A stretch of DNA of 64,000 nucleotides from Spirosoma endophyticum (GTDB lineage Bacteria > Bacteroidota > Bacteroidia > Cytophagales > Spirosomataceae): NCBI RefSeq assembly GCF_900112365.1, contig NZ_FOLQ01000004.1, forward strand, positions 62,001 through 126,000, read 5' to 3'. Shown piece after piece: positions 36,481-45,559 of this stretch (the first letter of the stretch is position 1; each line of letters begins with the position of its first letter). The translations under genes were made by a program, and so were the position numbers. The notes below the pieces were generated by a model. It ran no database searches. It was not told the origin of the DNA and was given only the letters and a program-made list of their open reading frames with translations.

Positions 36481-37284
36481 CTAAATTTGAGAAAAAGCCG
36501 CAGGAATCAGGAACATACGGTTGATGTTCGAAACGATTTTGGCATCGGCAAATTCAGGTACGGAACTGATCTTTTTCCACTCCGGATCGCCCCCAAAGGC
36601 TTTCCAGTTCTGATCATGTTCGTCCATATTGTCGAAGGTTAGCATGTACGTCAGATTGGGACGCATGGGGCCGATAAGCGTTTCGCCGAAAAATACCGGC
36701 GTCAGGCCAACCCGCTTGAAAATGGAAATTTCACCCCCCTGATTGAACATCTCAATTTTCTTTCTCCCAGCCGTTTCGTTGTGGCTTTCATAGCGACGTA
36801 ACTCAAAAATACGCGCCTTTTTTTCGGGCACTTCCAGTTTGGGCATGCCGACAAAAGCCTTCAGTAACGAACTTTCAATACGTTCATAGGGTGGTGCAGT
36901 GGCCTCGGCGTTTAAATAGTCGGCCCCGGCTTGCTGATAGGCGTCATCTTTGGCCAGTTTATCGGACGTATTGAAATAATCGTCCAATGAGTTGAAGGGA
37001 ATTACGGCCACTAATTTGGTAAACCCCTGCGGGAGGTATTCGCTAAATACGCCAATGGTTTTGCTCCCTAACCGATTGAGTGCCGGTATATAGGCATTTT
37101 GCAGATAGCTCTCGACGGCTTTCCGTTGCCTGGCATTTTTTAAACTATAGATCCGCAATTCATAAAACTCCGGATTTGCATTTTGCTGAGCAGTAACCGC
37201 GGCTGCAGCCTGGTTTACTGGGTGGATTAAGCTCGTCACAGCACTAGTGAGGAGGGATGCTTTTACGAATTTACGTCTTTTCAT
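36481..37284 (-). CDS. Exported NIPSNAP-family protein
   Basis: The product is 267 aa from the ATG at 37284 (MKRRKFVKASLLTSAV); the frame extends 21 bp further to another ATG. The start resembles the short RR-type or Sec leaders seen on many exported Bacteroidota proteins. Two ferredoxin-like NIPSNAP repeats follow: FYELRIYSLKNARQRKAVE at about residue 45 and IFELRRYESHNETAGRK at about 160. The biochemical role of this family is not established. It is convergent with GH95 and divergent from the DoxX-like gene. Confidence 0.85.
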   Translation of the reverse strand: MKRRKFVKASLLTSAVTSLIHPVNQAAAAVTAQQNANPEFYELRIYSLKNARQRKAVESYLQNAYIPALNRLGSKTIGVFSEYLPQGFTKLVAVIPFNSLDDYFNTSDKLAKDDAYQQAGADYLNAEATAPPYERIESSLLKAFVGMPKLEVPEKKARIFELRRYESHNETAGRKKIEMFNQGGEISIFKRVGLTPVFFGETLIGPMRPNLTYMLTFDNMDEHDQNWKAFGGDPEWKKISSVPEFADAKIVSNINRMFLIPAAFSQI

Positions 37285-37643
37285 CAGGCGTTTTTTGATA
37301 GGCATTCAGTCAACGAAATATCTTGTCCTAGTACAACGTACCAAAGCAAAAAGGCTACCCGTTCTATCTTATCTTTCATCAGCAAAATTCGAGAATGGTC
37401 CCTCGAACAGGGTTACTTACGCCCAAAACCGGATAGCCGACCTATGTTTCATTTAAACCCAGAATAAGATCATCACTTTCGGCATCGCTACTGGTGATTT
37501 TTGACAAACGGCATACGAAACGGGCACGGGCAGATCACGAAAACAATGGCGGAAATGACCCTTTTATTGCCGTTTCTACCCCCTATCGAAGTGACGTAAG
37601 GGCCGTAAATTTGTCAGGTAAGTAAGTCAAACAACAACTACAC
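37285..37643. other. Divergent intergenic region between NIPSNAP and DoxX-like genes
   Basis: This 359-bp gap has no supported gene. It should carry both divergent promoters. The only element I can point to is TAAATTTG at 37606-37613, a -7 type box for the DoxX-like gene. Confidence 0.5.
37606..37613 (+). promoter_or_regulatory. Candidate -7 promoter box (TAAATTTG)
   Basis: It is an exact match to TAnnTTTG, 30 nt upstream of the DoxX-like ATG at 37644. A -33 TTTG is not evident at the usual spacing. Confidence 0.4.
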
Positions 37644-38102
37644 ATGACACAAATCAATGCTGAAAACGCAACCCCTAAAGCCATGAAAAAGACCAACATC
37701 ACGTACTGGATTCTGACCGGATTGTTTGCATTCGTTATGACGGGTTCCGCCATTCCCAACATTATGGTCAACCCCATGTCGGTGCAGGGATTTCACGAAA
37801 TGGGCTACCCGACTTACATCATTCCGTTTCTGGGCTGGGCCAAATTACTGGGGTCGGTGGCAATTCTGGTTCCGGGTTTTCCTCGCCTTAAAGAATGGGC
37901 GTATGCCGGACTCATTTTTGATTTGCTGGGTGCTACGTATTCCGTCGCGAATAGCGGTAAAGATTTCGTCCAGTGGGCGCCTATATTTATCTTTGTGGCG
38001 CTGGGTTTTGGCTCGTATTTCATGTACCACAAACGATTAAAAGCAATTTCATCAGGTGACGAAGCTGCTCAGCGCGACTTTCGCCTGAAAGCAACAGTGT
38101 AA
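37644..38102 (+). CDS. DoxX-like family membrane protein
   Basis: The product is 152 aa. Four membrane helices are visible, with the DoxX-like signature PNIMVNPMSVQGFHEMGYP followed by IIPFLGWAKLLGSVAILVPG. A second ATG at 37683 (MKKTNITYW) would give a 139-aa protein beginning just before the first helix and is an equally plausible start. The function of this family is poorly defined. It is convergent with the second GH43-like gene and separated from it by a perfect hairpin. Confidence 0.85.
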   Translation: MTQINAENATPKAMKKTNITYWILTGLFAFVMTGSAIPNIMVNPMSVQGFHEMGYPTYIIPFLGWAKLLGSVAILVPGFPRLKEWAYAGLIFDLLGATYSVANSGKDFVQWAPIFIFVALGFGSYFMYHKRLKAISSGDEAAQRDFRLKATV

Positions 38103-38117
38103 GCTATTCGATCCAAG

Positions 38118-38177
38118 CTACTAAAAACAAGTCCCGTAATCTGCGTTCTCACAGATTACGGGACTTGTTTTTAGTAG
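38118..38177. terminator. Bidirectional terminator with perfect 26-bp arms
   Basis: Arms CTACTAAAAACAAGTCCCGT... (38118-38143) and 38152-38177 are exact complements with an 8-nt loop. TTTTTAG follows the GC core on each strand. It separates the convergent DoxX-like and GH43-like genes. Confidence 0.8.
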
Positions 38178-38223
38178 ATTTCCCACGACAAGAACACAGA
38201 CCGGGGAAAGGTGAGAAAGTGTA

Positions 38224-39186
38224 TCATTTCAATGCCTTCAATACGTCCTCCGACACCGGAAACGCGGTTCCGTGCCGAACGCCAGCCGGAAAATGTATCT
38301 TGTCGGAGACGTCTGTCCAGTGTTCCAGATCGGTTGATTGAATGGCCCCGTATCGGTGATCGCGGTAACGGTCAAAATACACAGTCCACTCATTTCCGAT
38401 TTTCAGTACGGTGGGCCCTTCGGCCCAGAAATCGCCCGTGATGGAGGTCGACGGTTTGCTATAGGGCCCTTCGGCTTTATCGCTGAACGCTACGTGTAGA
38501 TTCTTCTGCGGGGTAAACGGCTGATCGGTTTCATCCTTCAAGAACATAACGTAACGCTTGCCATCTTTCATGAGCGTAGCGTCAATAACGCTGAACCCAT
38601 GATCGTAGAACAGCTTCGCTTTGGTGAATGTCTTCAAATCTTTGCTGGTCACGTAGTAAATCCGATGATTTCGGTTCGAGGCTTTTGAACCCGGCTGGCT
38701 TTCGTTGTCGGTTGCGGGGTAACGACCCGGAATGCTGGTTGCCCAGAAGATAAAATACTGGCGCGTGGCCTCATCATAGAAAATCTCCGGTGCCCAGCAG
38801 TTCTTCGCATTGGGTTCGTGCTCCATCAGTGGAACGTAGCGTTGCTCCGACCAGTGAATCAGGTCTTTCGAAGACGCATAGCCAATGCCTTTTTCCTTCC
38901 AGCTCACCGTCCAGACCATATGGAACGTACCATCGGGTCCCTGCGTAATGCATGGATCGCGCATGAGTTTGTCCTGCCCAACAGCGGGTTTTAGAAACGA
39001 CTGATCATTTTTGAGCGATGTCCAGGTCAACCCGTCGGTACTTGATGCGAAATGCAGTCCATCCTCACCGTTCCCTTTGAAATAGGCAAACAGGTAGCTA
39101 TTTTTTGTTGGGTTAGCCACGTTAGAGAGTGGTCGAAAACCCACAAGCAGGCAAATTACAGAAAGCGATAGCAGGGCTTTTTTCAT
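38224..39186 (-). CDS. GH43-like propeller protein, second paralogue
   Basis: The product is 320 aa with an apparent Sec signal peptide (LSVICLLVGF). It has the same blade motifs in the same order as the lipoprotein at 24249-25151: MRDPCITQGPDGTFHMVWT, GYASSKDLIHWSEQR, WAPEIFYDE, FSVIDATLMK, WAEGPTVLK. Unlike that paralogue it has no clear lipobox cysteine, so it is probably soluble in the periplasm. Activity cannot be assigned beyond the family. It lies 2 bp after the zinc dehydrogenase gene in the same operon. Confidence 0.8.
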   Translation of the reverse strand: MKKALLSLSVICLLVGFRPLSNVANPTKNSYLFAYFKGNGEDGLHFASSTDGLTWTSLKNDQSFLKPAVGQDKLMRDPCITQGPDGTFHMVWTVSWKEKGIGYASSKDLIHWSEQRYVPLMEHEPNAKNCWAPEIFYDEATRQYFIFWATSIPGRYPATDNESQPGSKASNRNHRIYYVTSKDLKTFTKAKLFYDHGFSVIDATLMKDGKRYVMFLKDETDQPFTPQKNLHVAFSDKAEGPYSKPSTSITGDFWAEGPTVLKIGNEWTVYFDRYRDHRYGAIQSTDLEHWTDVSDKIHFPAGVRHGTAFPVSEDVLKALK

Positions 39187-39188
39187 GC

Positions 39189-40205
39189 CTATGGAATCTC
39201 CACCATCGCCTTTATGACACCATTCGCCGGGTCGAGATAACTGGCGAACGTATCGCGCACGTCCCCGAAAGCTACCCGGTGGGTAATGTATGTCGTTGGC
39301 GAAATCAGTCCTTGTTTCATGCTCGCGATAACATGTTCAAAGTCGGCGCGGGTTGCGTTGCGGCTGCTCATCAGCGTCGCTTCACGCTTGTGAAATTCGG
39401 GATGATTTACGGAGATGTCGCCCCGTTGGAGCCCAACTAATACGTATAGAGCGCCATGCGCCATATATTGAAAACTGTTATTTATGGCTTTCAAACTTCC
39501 TGTAGCATCGATCACGACCGTCGGCATATCGCCGTTGGTGATGGTCTGGAGCTGCTCCATTACATCCGGAGAAAGCGCGTTGATGGTATAGGGAACGTTC
39601 AGTTTCTCCTGGCAAAAGGCTAGCCGACCTGCATTGATGTCCAAAGCAATCACGTTGCCGCCCGCAATACGGGCAAACTCCATTACGCCCAACCCAATGG
39701 GCCCGGCTCCAATCACCAGGACAAATTCACCCGGCTTAACATCGGCCCTTCGCACGCCATGGGCACCAATCGCTAATGGTTCGACCAAAGCCAGTTCATC
39801 AACAGATAAACCGTCGCCGTGTACCAGCGAGTAGGACGGAACAGACAGGTACTCAACCATTCCGCCGTCTATGTGTACACCACTCACTTCCAGTTTGGCA
39901 CAGCAATTAGGCTTTCCCGATCGGCAGGCAATGCAGGTTCCGCAGTTAAAATAAGGGATAAACGTCACGATTTCACCCAACGAAAAGCCGGGGGCTTCGT
40001 CGGCCCCCATCAGTTCACCAGATAGTTCGTGACCCAGAATTCGGGGATAATTAAAGAACGGTTGCGTACCCTCAAAGGCGTGCAAATCGGTTCCGCAGAT
40101 GCCAATGCGTTTGATTCGGATAATAGCCCGACCGGGCGCTGGTACTGGTTTTTCGCCCTGCCTGTAATCCAACTGACCAGGGGTAGTACACACTAAGGTT
40201 TCCAT
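39189..40205 (-). CDS. Zinc-dependent medium-chain alcohol dehydrogenase
   Basis: The product is 338 aa and cytoplasmic. Catalytic zinc ligands are in GICGTDLHAFEG and GHELSGEL. The structural zinc cysteines are in CGTCIACRSGKPNCC. The nucleotide-binding glycine motif is VIGAGPIGLG. It is closest in layout to polyol, threonine and sugar-acid dehydrogenases such as the RspB/Tdh group; the substrate cannot be chosen from sequence. It is first in a two-gene unit with the GH43-like gene, so it probably oxidises a released sugar or polyol. Confidence 0.88.
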   Translation of the reverse strand: METLVCTTPGQLDYRQGEKPVPAPGRAIIRIKRIGICGTDLHAFEGTQPFFNYPRILGHELSGELMGADEAPGFSLGEIVTFIPYFNCGTCIACRSGKPNCCAKLEVSGVHIDGGMVEYLSVPSYSLVHGDGLSVDELALVEPLAIGAHGVRRADVKPGEFVLVIGAGPIGLGVMEFARIAGGNVIALDINAGRLAFCQEKLNVPYTINALSPDVMEQLQTITNGDMPTVVIDATGSLKAINNSFQYMAHGALYVLVGLQRGDISVNHPEFHKREATLMSSRNATRADFEHVIASMKQGLISPTTYITHRVAFGDVRDTFASYLDPANGVIKAMVEIP

Positions 40206-40220
40206 ATAGCTTATAAAAAA

Positions 40221-40311
40221 AACTTGCCGAAAGACTCCAGGACATGCAGTCCGAGGATTGCAAAACTACGTATCGCAGCTACATATCATGGTTTAAAACT
40301 TTCGGCAAGTT
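40221..40311. repeat. Inverted repeat AACTTGCCGAAAG with 65-nt spacer
   Basis: Arms 40221-40233 and 40299-40311 are exact complements, flanked by A and T runs. The stem word is close to the CTTCCCGAAAG terminators after SusC/SusD pairs 1 and 2. It starts just upstream of the dehydrogenase gene. Confidence 0.5.
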
Positions 40312-40349
40312 TAAAAAATACACTAAACCTATGTTCTCTTTTTCTTGAC

Positions 40350-40392
40350 GTAACGCAGGTGGACCGCCGTTGCGGTGGATCACCTGCGTTAC
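40350..40392. repeat. Imperfect inverted repeat with nested GC-rich core, after SusD pair 3
   Basis: Outer arms GTAACGCAGGTG and CACCTGCGTTAC are exact. The inside is GACCGCCGTTGCGGTGGAT, which itself holds ACCGC-CGTT-GCGGT. It lies 8 bp past the susD stop and is the likely terminator region of pair 3. Confidence 0.65.
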
Positions 40393-40399
40393 ATGAAAC

Positions 40400-42175
40400 C
40401 TATTTTAAAGGGTCAAAAGCGCCCCCCCAGGTCGTATTCTGGATCAGTTTGGGGTTGTTATCGATAGCTGACTGCGGTATGCCAAAGAAGTAATACTCAG
40501 GTTTCCAAGCGATGGCATACTTTGTATCCAGTTGCTTGAACACCAGCGTGAAGTAGTTTGTGTAAGCCAAGTCCAGGCTTACGTTGTCACGATTGGTGGC
40601 GAAATCAGCCGGAACACCCGTGGTTTTCAGGTTGATCGTGACGCCTGTTCTGCGGGTACCATTCAGCGTTTTTTCGATCAGTTTCCAGCGACGTAAATCC
40701 CAGAACCGCTTGCCTTCGAAGGCGAATTCTATTTGCCGTTCGTACAGAATCGCGTCGAACATTTCGGCACGGGTCATGTTGGCTTTCAGGCCATATAAAC
40801 CATCTGTTCCGGCTTCAACACCCGCCCGCTTGCGAATGGCTTTTAGCTGCGTATAGGCTTCGTCCAGTTTGTTGATGCCGGTAGCACTTTCTGCCAGATT
40901 CATCAACACTTCCGCAAAGCGAATCTCCATCCAGTCGGTACCCGAATACTGCGCATCGCCGATGCTAACCGATGGGTTGATGGCTTTTCGCGTATAAAAT
41001 CCCGTATTGCTGGCCTTTTGCTCGACTGTTTTTCCCCCTGCGTAGTACGTCCACACTTTATAGCCCGTATTGCCGTTAAGCGGCCAGTTCACACCGTTAT
41101 AGGCGATGGTTTTTTCAAAACGGGGATCACGGTTTTTGTAGAACAACTGATCGGTGTACGTGTATTTAGTCGATTCGCCGGGCTTCTTACCGTCCAGCAT
41201 CGGGAAGGCTTTCACCATTTCCCATGTTGGCTGGTTTGAGCCACCGGCTGTTCCTGTGTACGAAGGCCGCGTTCCGTTATCGTAACCGTTATTTTTCCTC
41301 GTCTGATCGCCAGTGGCGGTGTTATAACCCGTCAGTAACACGGCTTCCGGGTTATTGACTTCCTGGAACCACATCTGATCGAACGACGAATGCAGGCCAT
41401 AGCCATTGGCCGTTAGCAAGTCATAGGCCTGTTTGTTCGCATCATACGACGCCTGCCACTTGGTCAGATCGTCGGTTGGGTTGAACTGCGGACTGGCGGC
41501 ATACAACAGAACCCGTCCTTTGAACGCAGCAGCGCCCCCTTTGGTGATACGTCCCCAGTCGCTCGCAGCGGCCCAGCGGCCCGGTACCGACGCAATCGTC
41601 GAATCCAGATCGTTTACAATCTGCGCAAATGTTTGGGCCGTCGTATTTCTTGGCAGGAACGCCAGGTCTTTCGCTTCGACACCCACAGCTGCCAGCGGAC
41701 TCAGCACGAGCGGCACACCGCCATACAAACGCACCAGATCGAAGTACCGCCAGGCCCGGAAAAACTGCGCCTGTGACCGGAGTTTATTTTTTGTAAACTG
41801 AGGTAACGTCCCTCCATTTACATCGTTCAGAAACATATTGATGACCCGGATTTTGCCGTAATTATTGGCCGCGTCCAGCTTCGTACCAAAATCACCAACT
41901 TCGTTAATAAGCAGCGAACCCTGCAGAATCTTGCTCTCGGCAAACGACTCGTCAGAAAGGCCGCTGATGCTGGTGGGTTCCGGCCCGAGACTCCCGATTG
42001 GCGCAGGCAGGTTCTGGTCGTAGATGTAATCGAGGTTCATCTGGGTGAGCATCGAATCTTTAAAGATCAGCGCCCCCGGCGTCGAACCCAGATCTGTTTT
42101 ATCGAGCACTTTCATGCAGCCTGTCAGGACAAGTGATGAGCAAAAAACGGCCAGTAATTTATAGGAGAGTTTCAT
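40400..42175 (-). CDS. SusD/RagB-family surface glycan-binding lipoprotein (pair 3)
   Basis: The product is 591 aa from the ATG at 42175; the lipobox VLTGC gives Cys20. The frame extends 27 bp upstream, overlapping the susC stop, but that start would displace the signal peptide. SusD features include QFFRAWRYFDLVRLYGGVPL and a C-terminal ERQIEFAFEGKRFWDLRRWK. It is the lid of the pair 3 transporter. The gap to susC is only 16 bp, with no hairpin, unlike pairs 1 and 2. Confidence 0.95.
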   Translation of the reverse strand: MKLSYKLLAVFCSSLVLTGCMKVLDKTDLGSTPGALIFKDSMLTQMNLDYIYDQNLPAPIGSLGPEPTSISGLSDESFAESKILQGSLLINEVGDFGTKLDAANNYGKIRVINMFLNDVNGGTLPQFTKNKLRSQAQFFRAWRYFDLVRLYGGVPLVLSPLAAVGVEAKDLAFLPRNTTAQTFAQIVNDLDSTIASVPGRWAAASDWGRITKGGAAAFKGRVLLYAASPQFNPTDDLTKWQASYDANKQAYDLLTANGYGLHSSFDQMWFQEVNNPEAVLLTGYNTATGDQTRKNNGYDNGTRPSYTGTAGGSNQPTWEMVKAFPMLDGKKPGESTKYTYTDQLFYKNRDPRFEKTIAYNGVNWPLNGNTGYKVWTYYAGGKTVEQKASNTGFYTRKAINPSVSIGDAQYSGTDWMEIRFAEVLMNLAESATGINKLDEAYTQLKAIRKRAGVEAGTDGLYGLKANMTRAEMFDAILYERQIEFAFEGKRFWDLRRWKLIEKTLNGTRRTGVTINLKTTGVPADFATNRDNVSLDLAYTNYFTLVFKQLDTKYAIAWKPEYYFFGIPQSAIDNNPKLIQNTTWGGAFDPLK

Positions 42176-42191
42176 GGTATCTGTCGAAGTT

Positions 42192-45100
42192 TTACAAGCC
42201 AAGATTTAAACCCAGCGAGAAGGAACGTAGCACGGGATAGGCGTCGTAATTACCCGAATTTGCTTTATAATCGTACGGATTGTAGAGATTAAGCGGGTTC
42301 GTAGCGACCAGGTAAATCCGAGCCGTATTTAACCCGGCCTTACCCGCCCATTTCGTGGGCAGACCATACGAAACGTTGACGTTACGGACGGCGATCTGGG
42401 TTGCGCTTCGATACCAGAACTCAGAATCTACCGTGTAGGTGTCTTTGTAATACGGGCTTGGATACTTGGCGTTCGGATTTTCGGGCGTCCAGTGATCCGC
42501 CCAGAATTGCGGCCGGTTCGCGGTTAAGGTTCCCTGTGCCCGCGCCGTTCCTTCAACCATAGCCTGTCCGCCAAACGACCCACCAATCACTGCCGCAAAC
42601 GACAGGTTTTTGTAGGACGTACTGAAATTGAAACCAAATCCGTAGTGATTGCTGGCTTTTGGTTTCAGGTAATCCAGGTCAGCATCCGTGATTTTTCCGT
42701 CGGGTGCCGTGTATTGACCCGACGCATCTTTCGGCCCTCTAACGTCCTGATAGTAAAGCATCCCCGGTTTTGGGGCCGCCCCAAACAGCGTATAACCCGG
42801 ATTTTTCTCTATATACTGATCAACATCCTGCTGGGTTCTGAACATGCCCAGGTAATGATACGCCAGAACGCCCATGTCGTTCGACCGACCAGTTGGGTCC
42901 AGATACGTACCAATCAGGCCCCGATTGACATCCACCAATACCTGTTTGTTGTCGCTCCAGGTGAAGAACGTATTGATTTTATACGACCAGTCATTGTTGA
43001 TCTTGCTATTCCAGCCTACCGAAATTTCCGTCCCAAAACCATTCACGGTTGCGTAGTTTTCGGACGGTAACGTAGCACCCACCAGCAGCGGTACCGAAGA
43101 CGACAGCGCCGTGAGCATGTTGTAGCGATGATCGTAGAAGGCATCGAACGTGAACGACAGGCGGTTTTTCAGGAATTGGGCATCGAGCCCGATGTTATAC
43201 TTTGTGTTGTCGTCCCAGCGAGCCTGGCGATTGGCCATCGAATTGTTGGGCGTTACGACCAGCGGCCGGTCGGCGTTACCACCAAACACGGCCCCTTTTC
43301 CCTGCTGGATCGAATAGCTGGTCAGCCAGTTGTAGGCTTTGGTGGCATCTCCACCCAGGAAACCCAGCGATCCGCGCAGTTTCAGGAAGTCGATAAAATG
43401 AACGTTATCCCGGAAAAACCGCTCCTCCGACATCACCCAGCCCAGCGAGAAGGAGGGGAAAAGTCCCCAGCGATATTCGGGCGCGAAGTTGGTCGACGCA
43501 TCGTACCGAATGGCGGTTTCGAACAGGTATTTGTTGGCGTAATTATAGTTGATACGCCCGGCATAGGACAGAAAACCCGTTTCTGATTCCGTTTCCGACG
43601 TTGTCTGGGTGCCGGTCGCATAACGCATATTGTCCAGCCCATCAATGATAACGCCCTCGGCCATGGCCGCTACCTGATCGGAATGCGTTTCGGCCTGCTC
43701 AAAGAACGCAATGGCCGATAGCTGATGCTTACCAAACTGACGATCATAATTCAGGTATCCATTGAACTGGTACGTATCGATATAGCTTGGGTTGATCCGC
43801 ACCCGGTCGCCATTGTTCAACGTAACGGTTTTTAACAGGTCGCCCCCGTAAATATGCTTGTGGTCGCCGAGCATCGAGAAACTATACACGTTGTACTTAG
43901 TGCCGTACTGTTTCCCGAAACTATTATCGAACGTACGGCTATAGAGCACTCTGGCTTTCAGGCCTTTTACCCCAGGAATCTGGTATTCCATGTTGGCCGT
44001 TACGTTCAACCCCGTCGACTTGGTCTGCGTGTAGTTGTTCGAATTCTGAACCTCGAAAAAGTGAAACGCATCGATGGTGTTCGTGTTACTGGACGTAGAC
44101 AGCTGAACCGGCAACCCATTCACATACGGGGGGGCGGACTGGGGCGTGTAGAGCAGACTTTTCATGTCATTCTCCGCATTTTCGCCACCCTGCTTCAGGT
44201 AATACATGCGCTTGTCGCCAATGAAACTGCTCAACGACAGCGCGGCTTTCAGCCCCTTCGTCACCTGCATATCGGCACTGGCCCGGAAGGTCCACTTATT
44301 GGTGTTGATGTTGCTGAAGTTAGCGTCCTGCGCGTTATAGGAAATACCCGCGAAATACGTAGCCTTCTCATTACCACCGCTTACGTTGAGCGCATGACGC
44401 GACACGGTCGAGGGTTTCCAGGCGGTACGCAGCCAGTCGGTATTGTTGTTTTTGAAGTACGCTAATTCATCGGGCGTATAAATGAGCGGATCAGTGGCGG
44501 GTTTTCCAGCCGCGTAGTTGAGGTCATTCATGTACGTCGCCTGCTCGAATCCGTTCATCATTTTGGGCAACGTAGCGTTCGAAATACCCGTCGAGCCACT
44601 GTAGCTAAACTTTGGCGCGCCTGCTTTACCCCGCTTCGTTTGTACAACCACCACACCCTGGTTGGAACGGGCTCCGTAGATAGCCGCTGCCGCATCTTTC
44701 AACACCGAGATCGCTTCAACTTCCGATACGTCCAGTGCGTTGAAATCATCCGCCGACCGGACTACGTTGTCGATCACATACAGCGGCTGCAACGTGCCAC
44801 CATCTTTCGACAGGATAATCGGGTTACGAACCGTGATAGTAGCGTTTTCGCCGGGGCGGCTCGTACCACCCGAAACGCCGACACCGGGCAATTGACCCGT
44901 CAGAACGGCCGACAAATTATTGACCGGAAGATCCTGAACGGCCTTCATGTCAACCGTCGCCACGGCCCCCGTCAGGCTTACTTTCTTCTGCACGCCATAG
45001 CCAACCACCACCACCTCGCTCAACGCAGCGGCATCTTCTTCCAGTTGAACGGCCAGCGTCGTTTGCCCATTTGCCTGAAATTCCTTTGTTTTAAAACCGA

Positions 45101-45410
45101 TGTAGCTGAAGATCAGCGTCTCCTTTCCGGTCGGGAGGTTCAGCCGGAACGTACCTTTTATGTCGGTAACCGTTCCCGTTTTTGTGCCTTTGATCAGCAC
45201 GTTAACACCGGGTAGCGGCTCCCCTTTGGCATCCTTGACCGTTCCGGTGATATTCTCCAGCGGAGCAATTTTCAACGAAGCGAGGACTCCCCGCTTACTG
45301 GTTGTCTCGTCTGCATAACACACATCGATTGTGCAAGCGCCCACGAGAAGCGCGCAGACCAGCTTTACGGTGCTGGAGATAAGGTCGAGGGTTCGTAAAG
45401 GCGTTATCAT
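42192..45410 (-). CDS. SusC-family TonB-dependent outer-membrane transporter (pair 3)
   Basis: The product is 1072 aa. The leader is long (LVCALLVGACTIDVCYA), then the carboxypeptidase-regulatory-like domain (ITGTVKDAKGEPLPGVN), SEVVVVGYGVQKKVSLTG, plug and barrel ending LGLNLGL. It is the outer-membrane import pore for an unidentified glycan. Its plug has the two-residue variant IYGARSNQGVVVVQT where pairs 1 and 2 have IYGSRGA. It is first in the minus-strand unit that continues through susD and possibly into the dehydrogenase and GH43-like genes. Confidence 0.95.
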   Translation of the reverse strand: MITPLRTLDLISSTVKLVCALLVGACTIDVCYADETTSKRGVLASLKIAPLENITGTVKDAKGEPLPGVNVLIKGTKTGTVTDIKGTFRLNLPTGKETLIFSYIGFKTKEFQANGQTTLAVQLEEDAAALSEVVVVGYGVQKKVSLTGAVATVDMKAVQDLPVNNLSAVLTGQLPGVGVSGGTSRPGENATITVRNPIILSKDGGTLQPLYVIDNVVRSADDFNALDVSEVEAISVLKDAAAAIYGARSNQGVVVVQTKRGKAGAPKFSYSGSTGISNATLPKMMNGFEQATYMNDLNYAAGKPATDPLIYTPDELAYFKNNNTDWLRTAWKPSTVSRHALNVSGGNEKATYFAGISYNAQDANFSNINTNKWTFRASADMQVTKGLKAALSLSSFIGDKRMYYLKQGGENAENDMKSLLYTPQSAPPYVNGLPVQLSTSSNTNTIDAFHFFEVQNSNNYTQTKSTGLNVTANMEYQIPGVKGLKARVLYSRTFDNSFGKQYGTKYNVYSFSMLGDHKHIYGGDLLKTVTLNNGDRVRINPSYIDTYQFNGYLNYDRQFGKHQLSAIAFFEQAETHSDQVAAMAEGVIIDGLDNMRYATGTQTTSETESETGFLSYAGRINYNYANKYLFETAIRYDASTNFAPEYRWGLFPSFSLGWVMSEERFFRDNVHFIDFLKLRGSLGFLGGDATKAYNWLTSYSIQQGKGAVFGGNADRPLVVTPNNSMANRQARWDDNTKYNIGLDAQFLKNRLSFTFDAFYDHRYNMLTALSSSVPLLVGATLPSENYATVNGFGTEISVGWNSKINNDWSYKINTFFTWSDNKQVLVDVNRGLIGTYLDPTGRSNDMGVLAYHYLGMFRTQQDVDQYIEKNPGYTLFGAAPKPGMLYYQDVRGPKDASGQYTAPDGKITDADLDYLKPKASNHYGFGFNFSTSYKNLSFAAVIGGSFGGQAMVEGTARAQGTLTANRPQFWADHWTPENPNAKYPSPYYKDTYTVDSEFWYRSATQIAVRNVNVSYGLPTKWAGKAGLNTARIYLVATNPLNLYNPYDYKANSGNYDAYPVLRSFSLGLNLGL

Positions 45411-45559
45411 ATGCGTGTGATTAAGGCAAACCGGGGTGTAAGAACTGGATCAAATAAGTATGAGATCTATGATTTAATTGAGGGTGCTATTGCTCCTGAA
45501 ATTCTGATTCTGTAGTACGTCGATCAAGGTAATAGGCGAAACAAATGCAGAACTTGGCG

